Shown piece by piece: positions 1-11,244 of a stretch of 64,000 bases of DNA. The notes below the pieces were generated by a model that was given only the letters and a program-made list of their open reading frames with translations, did no database searches and was not told the origin of the DNA. Position 1 is the first letter of the stretch. Each line of letters starts with the position of its first letter. A program made the translations under genes and the position numbers. Source of the stretch: Symsagittifera roscoffensis (lineage: Eukaryota > Xenacoelomorpha > Acoela > Convolutidae); contig NC_087063.1 in assembly GCF_963678635.1 (NCBI RefSeq), forward strand, positions 65,896,471 through 65,960,470, read 5' to 3'.

Positions 1-1047
1 TCTTGGTGTTGTTAAGTTTGGACGTATTGGTGAAATACTTTGTTGTGTAGTTGTTGTGTGTACGATTTCTTCATTTATGAAGTGTGATGGTGTCTGGATA
101 TCTTGTTGAGTAAGGTTCCTAGTTCCATTGAGGTTCTCATTGTGTATGACTGTAGAGTTTAAACTATTATTTTGCATATCGGGTAAAAATGTATTATAGT
201 TTATTGGTGTTGCATCAATGGTTAATGGTATTACTCGTACATAATCTCTTACATAAGATATCGTACTTATTGCTTGACTTGAGATTGATTGTGGGAAGTT
301 TATGGATGCGGGATGAGACCATTCGGGGTCCCAAACATAGTCTGATTGTTCTGTGATGGCAGTATCATCATTTGAGTTTTGGGGTCTAAAATTTTTTCTT
401 GCTTGTGAAATTAAATCAATATTATGTGTGAAATAATCTATTATGAACCATGCCAAGATTTTTTGTAAGTCGTGTTTTGTATGTTGTGAAACTTCATCTT
501 TCGTGAAATTTTCTTTAATTATATTTAGAAAACTAGAGAGTAGTGTGATTTCATGTCGTACTCTTATATGTTTAGATGTTTCTGTCGGTGAGACATTTGT
601 GATTGGGATTTCGTTTTCTAATATCGAGATATAACTATATATTATTGCAAAAACTTCATTGGTGAATATGGAGTTTGCTCTTTGTGAGTTATGATATTGT
701 ATGCTTTTTATATATTCTGAGAATACTTTTGAGAATTCTAAATCAAGGTCGTCTGTTTGAATTACATATTTGCTGTGATTCTGGTTTGGTGAGTTGAATT
801 CTATGGAGTAGATTCCGTATTGTTGTGTTAAGTTACATATATCTTTCAAATAGTGATCGATAATTTGTCTTTTGATTTTTACATCTGGGAACTCTGTTTT
901 ACATGGACTGATTCCGGGTTCAAACAAATTTAAGAGTAAATTTTTGCAAAATATATGCTGTCCTCTATCAGTGGTTGCATCTACGATAAAGGGGAAGATA
1001 TCATCATCATCTGGACTTTCTTCACCTGGGGTGTGCGTTGAGCTCAT
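1..1047 (-). CDS. gag: Gag N-terminal region, open to the window edge (left copy)
   Basis: The frame starts at an ATG read from 1047 and stays open for 349 codons to position 1, so it is partial only because the window ends. It matches the 239-residue frame at 35212 in the plus-strand copies over its whole length, then continues through a Trp codon where those copies carry a TAG stop. The N-terminus is acidic (a run of Asp/Glu within the first 20 residues). It is followed by a conserved, helix-rich, Cys-poor region and then a Thr/Gln/Ser/Asn-rich stretch. In the plus-strand copies the same frame leads toward the capsid-like domain, so I read it as the N-terminal extension of an unusually large Gag. 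No domain of known function is recognisable in this part. The start overlaps the end of ORF1 by 26 bases in a different frame. Confidence 0.75.
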   Translation of the reverse strand, partial: MSSTHTPGEESPDDDDIFPFIVDATTDRGQHIFCKNLLLNLFEPGISPCKTEFPDVKIKRQIIDHYLKDICNLTQQYGIYSIEFNSPNQNHSKYVIQTDDLDLEFSKVFSEYIKSIQYHNSQRANSIFTNEVFAIIYSYISILENEIPITNVSPTETSKHIRVRHEITLLSSFLNIIKENFTKDEVSQHTKHDLQKILAWFIIDYFTHNIDLISQARKNFRPQNSNDDTAITEQSDYVWDPEWSHPASINFPQSISSQAISTISYVRDYVRVIPLTIDATPINYNTFLPDMQNNSLNSTVIHNENLNGTRNLTQQDIQTPSHFINEEIVHTTTTQQSISPIRPNLTTPR

Positions 1048-1489
1048 TTTTTCGTTCGATGACTGTTAATATGTAATTATCAATGTGTCTAATTGGTTGA
1101 TTCCAATTGTATAAATGTACTGGTTTATGTTTATACTGCTTTTTTATTCTTCTTTTTCCTCTTTTTGATGAATTTGAAGTTGTTTCTGGGTCAGAGAAAT
1201 ATAATTGATCGTGAATTGGGCAATTTTTATCTATTGATTCTTTTAGTTTATAAAGTTCGTCTAAACTGTTGGTTTCTGATTCTGAAAATGCGTTTCGATT
1301 TTTTGAAAATCTTTTTCGTGTTATTTGTCTTTGTTTAGTTATTATTTTTCTCTTTAATGTTTGTCGTTTTGTTCTAATGTATCCAACTGTTTGTGTATGA
1401 GGTGTGATTACAAGGTCGTATTTTTTATTATCTATTTCACAATTGTGTAAAACGATTGTTTGTTTATTTCCTAGGTTTTTAAATGACAT
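1022..1489 (-). CDS. ORF1, small basic protein upstream of gag (left copy)
   Basis: This intact 155-residue frame begins at the ATG read from 1489 and ends with TGA, overlapping the gag start by 26 bases. Two strongly basic clusters, near residues 40-67 (many Lys/Arg/Gln) and 109-122, would suit nucleic-acid binding or nuclear import; this is inference from composition. Only two Cys are present (near 17 and 90), there is no hydrophobic segment, and I recognise no family. The homologous stretches in the plus-strand copies (34771, 48353, 61933) keep most of the amino-acid sequence but carry a one-base deletion and an in-frame stop. A second ORF before gag is not part of the standard gypsy layout. 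The 26-base overlap could allow termination-reinitiation, or the two ORFs may be on different transcripts. Confidence 0.65.
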   Translation of the reverse strand: MSFKNLGNKQTIVLHNCEIDNKKYDLVITPHTQTVGYIRTKRQTLKRKIITKQRQITRKRFSKNRNAFSESETNSLDELYKLKESIDKNCPIHDQLYFSDPETTSNSSKRGKRRIKKQYKHKPVHLYNWNQPIRHIDNYILTVIERKNELNAHPR

Positions 1490-2415
1490 AAGGTTTAGGA
1501 TGACGGATGCAAAAGGTTGTTAAATGATTTCTATTTGCTTAAACTGTTAGTCCTTACGATTTTTTGGTTAGCCTAACCTGGGTCTATTTGTTCAGGGTTG
1601 GGGAGAAAAGTATATCAATTCCGGAGAATGATTTTATACTTTCTCGTGGCTAGTATAAGCTAAGGTGTTAACTTACTTAATCTTACTTAAGGGTAGTGAT
1701 TGTGTTCAGGGTTGGAGAATAGTAAATCGATCCACAAGGTTCAGGTATAATTAGAACGCGAGTAGTTCGTTAGATACTATTTTAAACTTACTAAGTCTAA
1801 GATTTATCCTGGGTCTGGTAAGAGGGGGGATCAAGTGAAGGATGAATAACCGAAGTTCTTCACTGTTTATCCTAATTTGAATGATTAGTTTTGTTCAAAA
1901 ATTTCTATTAGTCCTGGGTTTTTAGAAAGGGTTGGATAGTGAATCGACGTTTGAGGTCGTTAGACACTAGTTAAGTGGGTGGGGGAGAACAAAGTTGTTC
2001 TTTTTGATCCAAGGATAGGCCTTGATGATCAAGTTTTAAATTTAATTAAATAGAAAATGATTTAAGATCCAAGGATAAGCCTTGATGATCTAATTTTAAA
2101 ATTAAGTGAATTTAAGTTTAAAATGTTTTAAATTTGTGTAAAGAAAAGATTTAGTATTTTTATGATATTAGTGAGCTTATGAATGCTGTTATGTTTAGGT
2201 GATGAAGCTGGAACAACAGGATGATTTATAATTACTAACCATTTATTGTCATGCTACTAATTTTTATTTTAATTTTTCAATAAATCTTTTCAAACATGTT
2301 TTGTATATTACTGCAGAATTTAGGAAAACGATCTGAGATCTTTTTATCAATCGTTATTGTATATTAATAATTTTGTTTAGCGCCTGAAATGATTTTGAAG
2401 ATTGACTTCAAAATT
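1490..2415 (-). promoter_or_regulatory. Non-coding leader with iterated motifs (left copy)
   Basis: No frame of note is open here, yet the sequence is recognisably conserved with the leaders of the plus-strand copies. It contains two 25-bp hairpin motifs (2006-2030 and 2066-2090; GATC, a CAAGG/CCTTG stem, GATC) 60 bp apart. It also has three TCCAACCCT-type boxes, seen on the plus strand as AGGGTTGG at 1594, 1708 and 1928. A short palindrome built of GGTTAG and CTAACC lies near 1567-1579. These are candidate transcription, packaging or replication signals; the function is not known. Confidence 0.5.
2006..2090. repeat. Pair of GATC-flanked hairpin motifs (left copy)
   Basis: Two near-identical 25-bp motifs start at 2006 and 2066. 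Each has a five-base CAAGG/CCTTG stem, a five-base loop and flanking GATC. Motif and 60-bp spacing are the same at 34170/34230, 47752/47812 and 61332/61392, although the bases between differ. Confidence 0.6.
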
Positions 2416-2649
2416 TTATGTTTGCAAATGAAAATCTAAATTCATTGCTATTAGTATTCTAAATACAAAAGTTTGTTCTGGCTTTTGCCGAACTATCATA
2501 TAACTATATGGTAAGTTTCTGCTTTGTCGTATGTCGTCTCTGGTTCGAGGTCTTCTTCCAATTCCGGGTAGTTCTGTTATCGTTCGGAATATTGGCTCTG
2601 ATCTATTGAGTCGTAGAGACATTTCGATTAAATTATTGTCGTATAACAT
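2416..2649 (-). CDS. ORF0, conserved small ORF in the leader (left copy)
   Basis: The ATG-started frame gives 77 residues. The same frame is open further upstream without an ATG to about 2763, crossing the primer-binding-like site into the LTR end. The product is rich in Leu, Arg and Asn, with a heptad-like upstream stretch and a conserved core around the motif PGIGR. Compared with 33641-33847 nearly all differences are conservative (Ile/Thr, Lys/Arg, Val/Ile, Leu/Met, Tyr/Phe) and the stop is in the same place, which suggests past protein-level constraint. No family is recognised. It may be a leader peptide, a 5' coding exon of a spliced message or the remnant of a longer gene. About 0.9 kb of non-coding leader separates it from ORF1. 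Confidence 0.45.
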   Translation of the reverse strand: MLYDNNLIEMSLRLNRSEPIFRTITELPGIGRRPRTRDDIRQSRNLPYSYMIVRQKPEQTFVFRILIAMNLDFHLQT

Positions 2650-2716
2650 TTTGTAAATGTTTTGTCTAAATTCTAATCTATTATTGGTTAATTCTAAGCT
2701 ATTAAGGTCTTGTTCG

Positions 2717-2734
2717 AGACTTATGGTCGCACCA
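2717..2734 (-). other. Primer-binding-site-like sequence (left copy)
   Basis: On the minus strand TGGTGCGACCATAAGTCT begins two bases after the CA that ends the LTR, the usual position for a tRNA primer site. It is followed by TCGAAC, the complement of a T-loop-like GTTCGA, although the spacing is about one base off a standard tRNA 3' end. The primer tRNA is not identified. The first ten bases also occur after the LTR at 28864-29273, and the site is preserved at 33529. Confidence 0.55.
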
Positions 2735-2736
2735 GA

Positions 2737-3146
2737 TGACTTAGGACCGATGGGTATAACTCATAGAGTAATTTCGGATAGGGTACACCGTCTGCTCGTC
2801 ACGCTATCTTATTTTCGGCCGGATAGATTCGTGCAACTTCTTAGTCTAATACCGATCCTAATCTTACTCTTATACTATCTAGTCTCAGGTTGTTTAACTA
2901 GTCTCTGCTAGGCTCAATAGATCTAGGGTATACTGGTTTATTGCGGCTGCTGAAGTACTCGGGAGAGTTCAACTAATTTCTAAGTTAAATTCAAATCTCT
3001 CTGGTGCTGAAATTACAAGTAATTCCAGCACTTACAAATAAGTGGGTTGTTAGTTGTATGGATCATGATTGGTTAATATTAAATACTTTACAGTGGTAAA
3101 ATATCTAATTTATCCAATCATAAAATGTAGTTTAGATCAGGTTCCA
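2737..3146 (-). repeat. 5' LTR, 410 bp (left copy)
   Basis: Read on the minus strand it begins TGGAAC at 3146 and ends in CA at 2737, directly before the primer-binding-like TGG. A second 410-bp copy lies at 28864-29273. Inside are an AATAAA polyadenylation-type signal (in GCAATAAACC) and a TATAAG about 90 bp further on. An internal inverted repeat (GTGCTGGAATTAC...GTAATTTCAGCAC) is conserved in both copies. The plus-strand units keep only the last seven bases of the LTR. Confidence 0.7.
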
Positions 3147-6100
3147 AAATTCTTGAAAAGCAATGATTTAAGCTTCTTTTCAGCTTCTTTTAACCTTCTT
3201 TTCAGCTGCTTTTAACCTCCTCTGTTTAAGCTTCTTTTAAAGCTCTATTGCTTTTTCTGCAAGACTAAATGATGCAAGGACAGACAGTTTCACGACATTA
3301 GACTCCAATAATATATGGGGCAAAGTTTTTTTTAAAAGTTTGGTTTTTAAGATTTGCCTTTTTCTTTTTATACTATTTTGCCAGAGGATGACAGCTTTTC
3401 CAAAGGTATTAACAATAAGTTCGCGAAGCTCGCGATAGGGTTCTACATAATAGAGTACTTCTAAATCATATCAAAATTTTTTTTGTTCTGGTACCTCTTG
3501 TATCGAGACATGGGACCCGGTGTCTGTGGGGGTCCCTTCGGATCAAACACCCAGAATTTATGCTGTTTCTCGTTGTCATCTTTGTATGTCCCGCTTTGGA
3601 AACACTGCTCTTTATCGAGGACAAATGTCTACAAAAGTGCAATACATTTTGAAAGAAAAAACTTCGTTGCTGGAAGAGTCGCTATAAAAACTTGCCCTAA
3701 CTTGAGCTTTCTACAGTTTTGGATGAATGTTATGTTTTTGCAGTCACAAGAGAAGGAACTTGCAAATTTATGTTTCAAACAATGAACGAACGTAATACTA
3801 TTTACGTTTCTGCCTTTTTCTCCGAAACTATTTACGGAAAGGGTGACATATGATTAACGAAGATATTTAAAAGGTTCCGTTCGAATCAGAACGTGAAGTT
3901 GTTTTGAGGCGTTTGAAGGTTCTTCGTTTTAGTTGAAGGTTTCTATCAGCTATTGAAAAATTCCCGTAAACAGAAAAATAAGATGAATTTTGGCACTCAA
4001 AATTACTGTTCGAAAACTTTAACATTGTGGTTACCCCTTATGTTCTTGCTTCAAATATGCAGGTGTAGTATTGCATAACTACCAGTCACTCAAAAACTGT
4101 CATTTTTCTGAAAAAGGTTTCTCTTTGACAAAAACCAACTTGATAGTTTACATTTGTCTAGTTTTAGCATCCAAATTGAAAAATTTGAATTTTGAAACCT
4201 TTTCGTCTGAATTTTCATTATACACACAGAATTACTCCAGTGCATTGATCTGGAAAACAAATCAGGCGAGCTGAAAATTACTAACAACGATTGTTCTGCC
4301 ATTCAGGAAATTAATCTCTATGTGCTTAATAAAGTCATCCCTTGTAAGACCAGCCCAGAAAAAATCATACGCAACCGATTGTCGTGTTACCGTCTACCAG
4401 CGCTCCTACAGAATGTATGTGGAAGCAGATATGTGTAAAGTCAAAACTTTGCTAATGCAATATAATTGTAGCATGTCTTCATTCCCCAATTGTCCATATT
4501 ATGGTTATTATGACATATGGTTATTATACCACCACAATTTTGCACAAAAGCAGCAAAAATTAACCTAGTATCAGGGGATGAAGATGATTACAGTCTTAGT
4601 TAAATATAAAATGAATGAAACTAATTGCAGCACAAGAATGGAGGAATATCATTGAATAGCTAATTTTTTTCAAAAAGTTCAAAAGGTATTTCTCAACGCA
4701 AATTTACTGCATTTCTACGTTGAATTTAACTCAAGCTAAAACATTTGATCGACAAAAAATTCTCTCAATTTCTCTTCAAAGGTGTTTTTCTCTGCAACAA
4801 TGAGCTCTTCTGCAATTGAATTTTATTCATTGCAGATACTGACAGTTAGTTAAGATGCAACTGTCCGAAAGGAAAAAATCGTTGTAAATTTAAAAAAATG
4901 CATAACTGAAATTGCACACGATGTTGGAGAAATTGATTGAAATATCTGCTTTTATAATTGATTAGCATACTAATTTTTTTTCATGTTGTACTAAAAGTAC
5001 TGAGAAGCGTTTCAGTTTCAAATTTGAACAAAGTGGCTAGGAAGGAGAGCAAATCCTAACCGAGTTTTTCTAAAGGACGGCCAGGAACCCTAGTCCTTCC
5101 AAGCGTCTCATCATAAAACACTTGCATCTGGACTGAATTCGCTGGCGAGAGCTGTGATAATAATTTTTCGAGGCACAGCAAGGCTGCTTGTTGTCGCAAC
5201 TTTTCACCAAAATAAGTGTCAGAAAATTTCAAAATATAATCGGTGTTTTAATCAAATTGGAAGCAAAAATCAAAAACGTTTTTTTTATGTATTTGAAATT
5301 TAAGAGCTCATAAGAGCTGATTGGCAGTGTTGTAGATTTTGACCAGATCATGCAATTTTAGTTTGATTTGTTCGTACATTGTTCGGCGTAGACTTTTTCG
5401 CCCGGCGTGCGTACAGATTTGCTTAGTATGAATGCTTTAAGGATAGTGATATCAGGCCACGTCAGATCATATGCTATTCGGCCGGCATATCGATAAATCT
5501 GTATACGTTTAGTTTGAATTAGTATGCTCCATTAGCGAGCCCTCCCACTATATCAAAGTTGAAATGTCGTTCAATCACATGGTTTAAAGGTATCTGACTG
5601 TAGGTTCACTTGACGAAAAAGAGCAACACGATGGAAAAAACAGACGACTCTTATGTTGATAATGAATTGGTGACACGTATGTGATAACGATTGGTGACGA
5701 GTAATCGATATGGAAACGAACTTACTTTTTAGTATCTCCTTTGCTAATTTTTTTTTTGTTCTTATTCGTATGGTTTTGTAAATGGATCGGGTTTTCTTCG
5801 GTTTTTTAGATGTACCGCTGTAAAATTGCAGTTCAACCTAAGAGTTCAAATTGAACGAGTTTGACACTCCCTGTTTTGTGAACAAAATCGGAATGTTTCT
5901 AGCAATTCTAATTTTATCCTTCTAGTTGGGGTAACTATATGATTTCTGGGAAAAATCAACCGTAGCTGATTCCCGCTTCATGGTAATGTCCGAAGAAAAC
6001 TAGATGAAAGGATTTTGGATGTTTGGGTGTGTATCGAGTTGAAACTTAAATTACAAAATTGAAGTGTAAAAATTCACCTTCTGGATTCCCCAGTTGCAAA

Positions 6101-7624
6101 GTGTTCCACTCTGAAGGCCTTCTCTGGTCGCCTCATGCAAGTAAAACTGAGTACGGTTCTTGGTTTTGACTGGATCGAAAACCATGTTTCATAATCAAGT
6201 TTTATTATCTATGATTGTGTCTCGAAAACCATCAAAATAAGCACACAATCTGTTAACTATCAAAATGATCACGTAATGACTATATAACGTGCTGTTTTAC
6301 AGTTTTGAAGAAACTTGAACATTTGTTGTAAAAGCAGCAATGCGTTAATTTTTTGTTCATTTTAAAAAAAAACTTTATTCGTTTTACCGAAGAATTTCGA
6401 CCGAACCTTTAGGCGCCTGAAGTGGACAACTACAAGTCATGAAAGGACCACTTTAAGCTGATAAATTTTGATAGAAAGAAGTTGAAGTGTGCCACTACCC
6501 CGTATCAATTGACTCATGAAGCTTAACTAAAGAGGCCTCTTTTTACCGCCAATTGAAAATCCAAGTGTTTCAAAGTTCTTAAAGATCTCGTACAATGCGC
6601 CTGGAAAGATGGCTACATAGTCATCAGCAAATGACTTTAGCAGCACCAAAAACTATATCTGCCACTTTCATTCATGAGCACCCACTCATATTCGGTGGCT
6701 AAAACTTTGGCAACAAACAAGTTTATTTAGAAAAAGACTTCTAGACACAGTACCAGTAGCAATAATTTGTTAAAATAGCAATCATAAACATGTTGAACAG
6801 ATACTGTTTCTTTTATATCTGTAAAATAATTACCGAATGTTTGGATTACTGTAGTCTTCGCAAATAAAATCAATTTTTTTTTCTTAAAATTAATTTTTTT
6901 CTTAAAATCATTCATTTTTTGTTGTTTTGCAAGAAGTGGGATAACAAACAGCAAAAAGCTTCATGTCAGAATGGAAATTTAGTGCAGTGCGGGGGTGTCA
7001 TTTGTGTATATAAAAATAAGCTCAAAACACTTTATTTTTTGTATACTCAATCAAAATCGAAATAGCTTAATTATAATCTCTGATCCGTTTTCTTGGAATC
7101 AACTAACCTGATTTCGCGAGAAAACTGGATTTATTCTGAATTGTTTTTAGCTACAACAATTGATTGTATCAGGTTAAAACTCAGAATGCTCCGACTACCC
7201 TTTATTTTATCTGATATGTTTCTGAAGATTGAATGACATCCTATCCCATTCCAATCAACACTGTGCCAACCTAAAGTCTTCTATCATACCCTGTGCTCTA
7301 ATTTATCCTATGTAAGTCTATCTATACCATTCTACCCTATACCAAAATCCACAGCAGAAACTTTCCGAACAGATCAAAGAACCATTAACTTAAACGTGAA
7401 CAAAATGCCGCACACGAACAGAAACTCAAAGCAACGTAAAACTCGCTTGTTCAGAATAGAACTGAGTTCAAAGCAGAAAGGAACCAGAAACTTAATGTTT
7501 TTTTTATATAGAAATGCGTTGCGGCTGAGTTTTAAGCGAAGGAAAGTCAATTTAGGTCAGGGGATAATGCATATGCTTCAATATGTAAGGTCCAAATGAT
7601 CAGATCATCGCGAAGTCAAATGTA
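3147..7624. other. AT-rich flank without recognisable gene
   Basis: I see no convincing gene here. At 3165-3250 there is a polypyrimidine stretch made of imperfect CAGCTTCTTTT units. Around 5390-5530 two short stretches sharing CGGC...CAGATTT...TTTAGTATGAATT look like an old local duplication. Open frames such as 3483-3785 and 4320-4568 are short, have no recognisable motif and sit in ordinary AT-rich sequence. Confidence 0.5.
3165..3250. repeat. Short polypyrimidine tandem repeat
   Basis: About six imperfect 10-11-bp units of the type CAGCTTCTTTT or AACCTTCTTTT follow one another, just outside the LTR of the left retroelement. Confidence 0.5.
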
Positions 7625-7888
7625 CTAATTGGAATTCGTTCGCTTTTTCTTTGTGTGCTCTTTTTTTGCCTTCAGTGCATATATAGACGGATTAATATCC
7701 AGCGAATTGAACGATGACGGTGTAAAATTGATAAAATTGTATGGAGCAACCCCGGGGCAACCTCTAGATTGATGTATATTCAGATTCTGGATACTGTCGT
7801 TATGACCAAAAGTCAACACTTTTTCTAAGAGTTCAATGCCGCTTTCGTTTTCTTCAGATGTCTTTCGACAATTGGAAGCACCGTGGAG
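7625..7888 (-). other. Candidate 3'-terminal exon of an unidentified gene
   Basis: The minus-strand frame ending in a TAG at 7625 is open to about 7888, roughly 85 codons. It is charged, with an acidic N-terminal part (ENESG), a central part with Pro and Asn, and a Lys-rich C-terminus (KKEHTKKKR), which looks more like a real protein tail than the surrounding AT-rich translations. TTTTCACAG just upstream (about 7900-7908) could be a splice acceptor, although it also opens a second, shorter frame. A further acceptor-like TTTTTTTTCTCTAG near 8080 also leads into a short open frame. No family is recognised and it may be chance. Confidence 0.22.
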
Positions 7889-7908
7889 CTCTCATTTAAC
7901 TGCTGTGA

Positions 7909-10900
7909 AAATAGGGCACGATTAATTGCCAACCGACAAGGAAGAGCGAACTGAACGGCTTTTTCTTCTCACACAGACTGCAGGACAGGTGCTCTCTAAA
8001 ATTTTGAGTCATGTTTCCTTTTCCGCGCGATCAGAAGCTTTGCATCAGAACGAATAGAAAATACTTCGTGTTCAATTCTAGAGAAAAAAAAATGTTTAGC
8101 TCTGGACACCGCCGTCGTTTTGCGTTTATGGGACCTACACCTCAAACACTTCCAATTAATTTCCCAATTTGATATTTCTTGCTAAATTCGTGGCCATCGA
8201 ATCCAAGGTTGTACGTACTCTGTTGGTATGGATCCCAAGAAGTTTGACTCAATTTGAAAATGTTACTTCAATTGAACTTTATATAATGAGTTAGTATTTG
8301 TTTCAATTTTGCGTGTGATGCTGAAAACTGGATACTAAAATCTGTTATTTGAGACTATTTCAGAATTTCAAGTTTAAATTGCAATTGAGTTTTTTTGCAA
8401 ATTTTTAACGACTCAAAATTTCTCACTTGATATTTGTTATTGTCGAAAAAAGTATTTTTTTTTCACTATTTTCTTCTCACAAAAGTTTATTCGATATGGG
8501 TTAAGGGCAGTTGGAACATTCTTTTAGTTTTCATCTTCAATAAAGACACTTACGAATGTGTTTGTATTTTTTTGTCTTTGAGAAAAATAAAAACAACAAG
8601 AAAATTAATCTAGTGTTTCATTATTTGAGCACTCTTTTAAGAAACAAAAATGGGAAACTGAATTAGGAGACAAAAAATATAAGAACCTCAATTGTGCTTC
8701 TCTTAATCATTGATTTTATTGTATGCAGTCACGTGAAGATTTCAACTCACATTTTTTTAACGAAAGTGGCTGGTTGAAGTAACGTAGCAATTATCACAAA
8801 CAGCTAATTTCAACCATTTTGTAAAGATTTCTCAAACGGATTTAATATTGGCCTAAATATTAATAGCGCGTGAATTGTCTTATAATGGCCAAATTTTCAA
8901 ATATACATCCCCATAACTTTATGAAAATTAGTAGAAGATCTTTTTAAACAGGAGCTCAGGGCATAAATACTTTTTAGATGGTATATAAAATTCCGCCAGA
9001 AATGGCTAGTTAAAAAGTCAGTCAGTCAAGTGTTCTTGAGTTTTACCCATGTTGAGCTCCACAAATGCAAGTCGCCTCGGTTAACCTCTATAGACCGAAA
9101 ATGCTAATCATACAATTACATAACATAAGTCTCTGAAAAAATACTACTCACACAACTTTTATACATTTTGCTAAAACGGTGCCATCGAATTATCAGAGGT
9201 CTTGTTTCTTGTATTGGCTTATAATTCAGTGTATCGTACTAAAAATGAAAAACTTTTTGCCAAGAAATGCGAATTATAAAGTTTTCCATATATGGAGAAT
9301 GTATGACTACTTTTGTTTGATGGCGACAAGAAAAAATTTTGCAAGCAATTACTAAGTTGCCTCCCATTTTTTTTTGTTTTTTTTAACCGCCTATCAATTT
9401 TTTTTAATCAATCAAAAATCCTACAGAAACATTCTTTTTTGCATGCAAAATTAATTTTTTTTGTGTGCATAACGTAGTTCTGGATGCATTAATGTTGAAG
9501 TTTTTTCCTTTTCGCTTAATAACTTTTTTCAAAAACGGTAAAAACTGCTATTTTGGAAGGCTTGATTATGTATGCCTACATCAATGTCTGAGAATTTAAA
9601 ATTTCAAATTTCAAAAATAATCATTGTTGAAATTTTTTGCCAAATTTTATTTGTTTGTTATTTTTGTCATATTATTTGTGAAAAACAATTCTAAAACAAC
9701 TCAGAGTTCGTTTTCTATGCATTGTAAATGCAAGATTGACCAAAATTTAGTGACTCCACAGCTTTGAATAAACCAAGGTCTTTGTCACTTGCGTTCGGTT
9801 ACAAACACAATCCAAAACTTTCAGATATTAAATTTAGAAAAGAAATCAAATTTTTTAGTTTATGGAAACTACTTGTCATGCAAATTTCATATATGGAAAA
9901 ATGCTTGTCATAAAGATTTCATAAATTTTTCCTACGCATAGAGTTCTATCGACTTGTATACTAAGAAATTTGTCATATATGGAAATATTATGATAATATG
10001 TTTTGGTCAACCCGGGCGTACAATGTCATATATGAGGCCTACGAAAAACTGCTTGTTATACAATTTCATTATAAGAAAACTGTTTGACTTGATGAAATTT
10101 TCACCAAACAGTTTTAGAGGGAGAGTTCAGCTTTGAGGCAAAAAGTAATTCTCATTTTAGTTGGAAAATCACTTCTATGCACAAAAAAAAGAAACGAAAA
10201 ACACGCAAAAGAAACGAAAAACATGTGTGTTTTCTGTGAAGGCGAACTAATACTTTTTTTATTTTTTTTACATCAAGGTAAACTTAAAATTTGTTCAAAC
10301 GAGTCCATGATTTCAAAACTTTCAAATTTTTGAAAAATAAAATGTTCTAACTAAACGCAAAAAATTACATTTTTTGTGGTACAATTTTTTGTGAAGTTCT
10401 ATAATTTAATTTTATTCAAATCTTTAAATGCAGCTTATCTGTAGATTTTTTACTAAATCTTCGGTTGTTTTTTTAAAAAAAAACTTTGGTTCTTGATTTT
10501 AACACAAATACATAACGCCAAACTTAATTTTTAAAGAAATTTTGCAGCTAAGGATAAAAACTAATTATACAATTGCTTTAGTATGGAAAAATGGTAGTCG
10601 AGCACTTTCATGTAACAAGAAAATGCTAGCCATACACTTTCATTCAACGAAAAAAGGCTAGTTGTAGAGTTATCAGATATTTTTCAAGAGGTGGGAATTG
10701 CTTGCTCCACAAGTGTGAAAAAATATGACTACCAACTTTTTGTCAACCCAGGTAATCATAAACTGATATAACGAACATTTGTTATCGAAACTATTCACTG
10801 TAATTATACAAAACTTTTCGATTATACACACATGATGACCAAAAATGCTGATAAAACATTTTCCATGCAAATACATAAGAACAGTAAAAACTTAAGATCT

Positions 10901-11236
10901 ATGATTAGTTCTTTGGATGAAATTTTATGCCCAGAAATGTTCCATAAATCGAAAAATCATTCTTGTTACTTTCATCATTTTCGGTGGTGCTTGTAGCAAA
11001 ACACAAGTGACAAAGACTCTGGTTGTTCAAAAAACTCTTGAATTGCTCAGGCATTGAAGATCCTGAAAATCATATGCCTTGAGAACAACCTGGAATTTTT
11101 TAATAACATACCTACAACAAACAATATATCAAAAATACTAAATTTTATTTTCTTGGCCAACGTTTTTTCAATAACGCTATTTTTTCGTAATTAAAATTTT
11201 GAACCATGTTTTTTTATTACGGCATGTAAAGAATAT
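7909..11236. other. AT-rich region with degenerate short repeats
   Basis: No gene is recognised. From about 9080 to 11850, degenerate copies of a motif like AAAATGCTAGTCATACAATTTCAT recur (near 9100, 9865, 9905, 9970, 10050, 10580, 10625, 10720 and 11805), suggesting an old tandem or dispersed repeat. A fragment near 8490-8530 resembles the end of the hairpin-ended satellite family. Confidence 0.4.
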
Positions 11237-11244
11237 ATAACAAA

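Larger units (their letters stand above)
1..3146 (-). mobile_element. 5' part of a large Ty3/gypsy-like LTR retroelement (left copy)
   Basis: Read on the minus strand this is an LTR (3146 to 2737), a TGG primer-binding-like site, a leader of about 1.2 kb, then ORF1 and the start of gag, which leaves the window at position 1. Everything from the leader onward aligns with the plus-strand copies starting at 33529, 47112 and 60692, but at clearly lower identity than those copies share with one another. All three reading frames that are broken in the plus-strand copies are open here, so this is a separate and less decayed insertion. The right flank from 3147 is unrelated sequence. The rest of the element, including pol, lies outside the window. 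Confidence 0.85.

Noticed and set aside
2700-2740. tRNA gene suggested by GTTCGAGAC...CACCA
   Set aside because: The T-stem does not pair and no acceptor, D or anticodon arms are present; it fits a primer-binding site instead.
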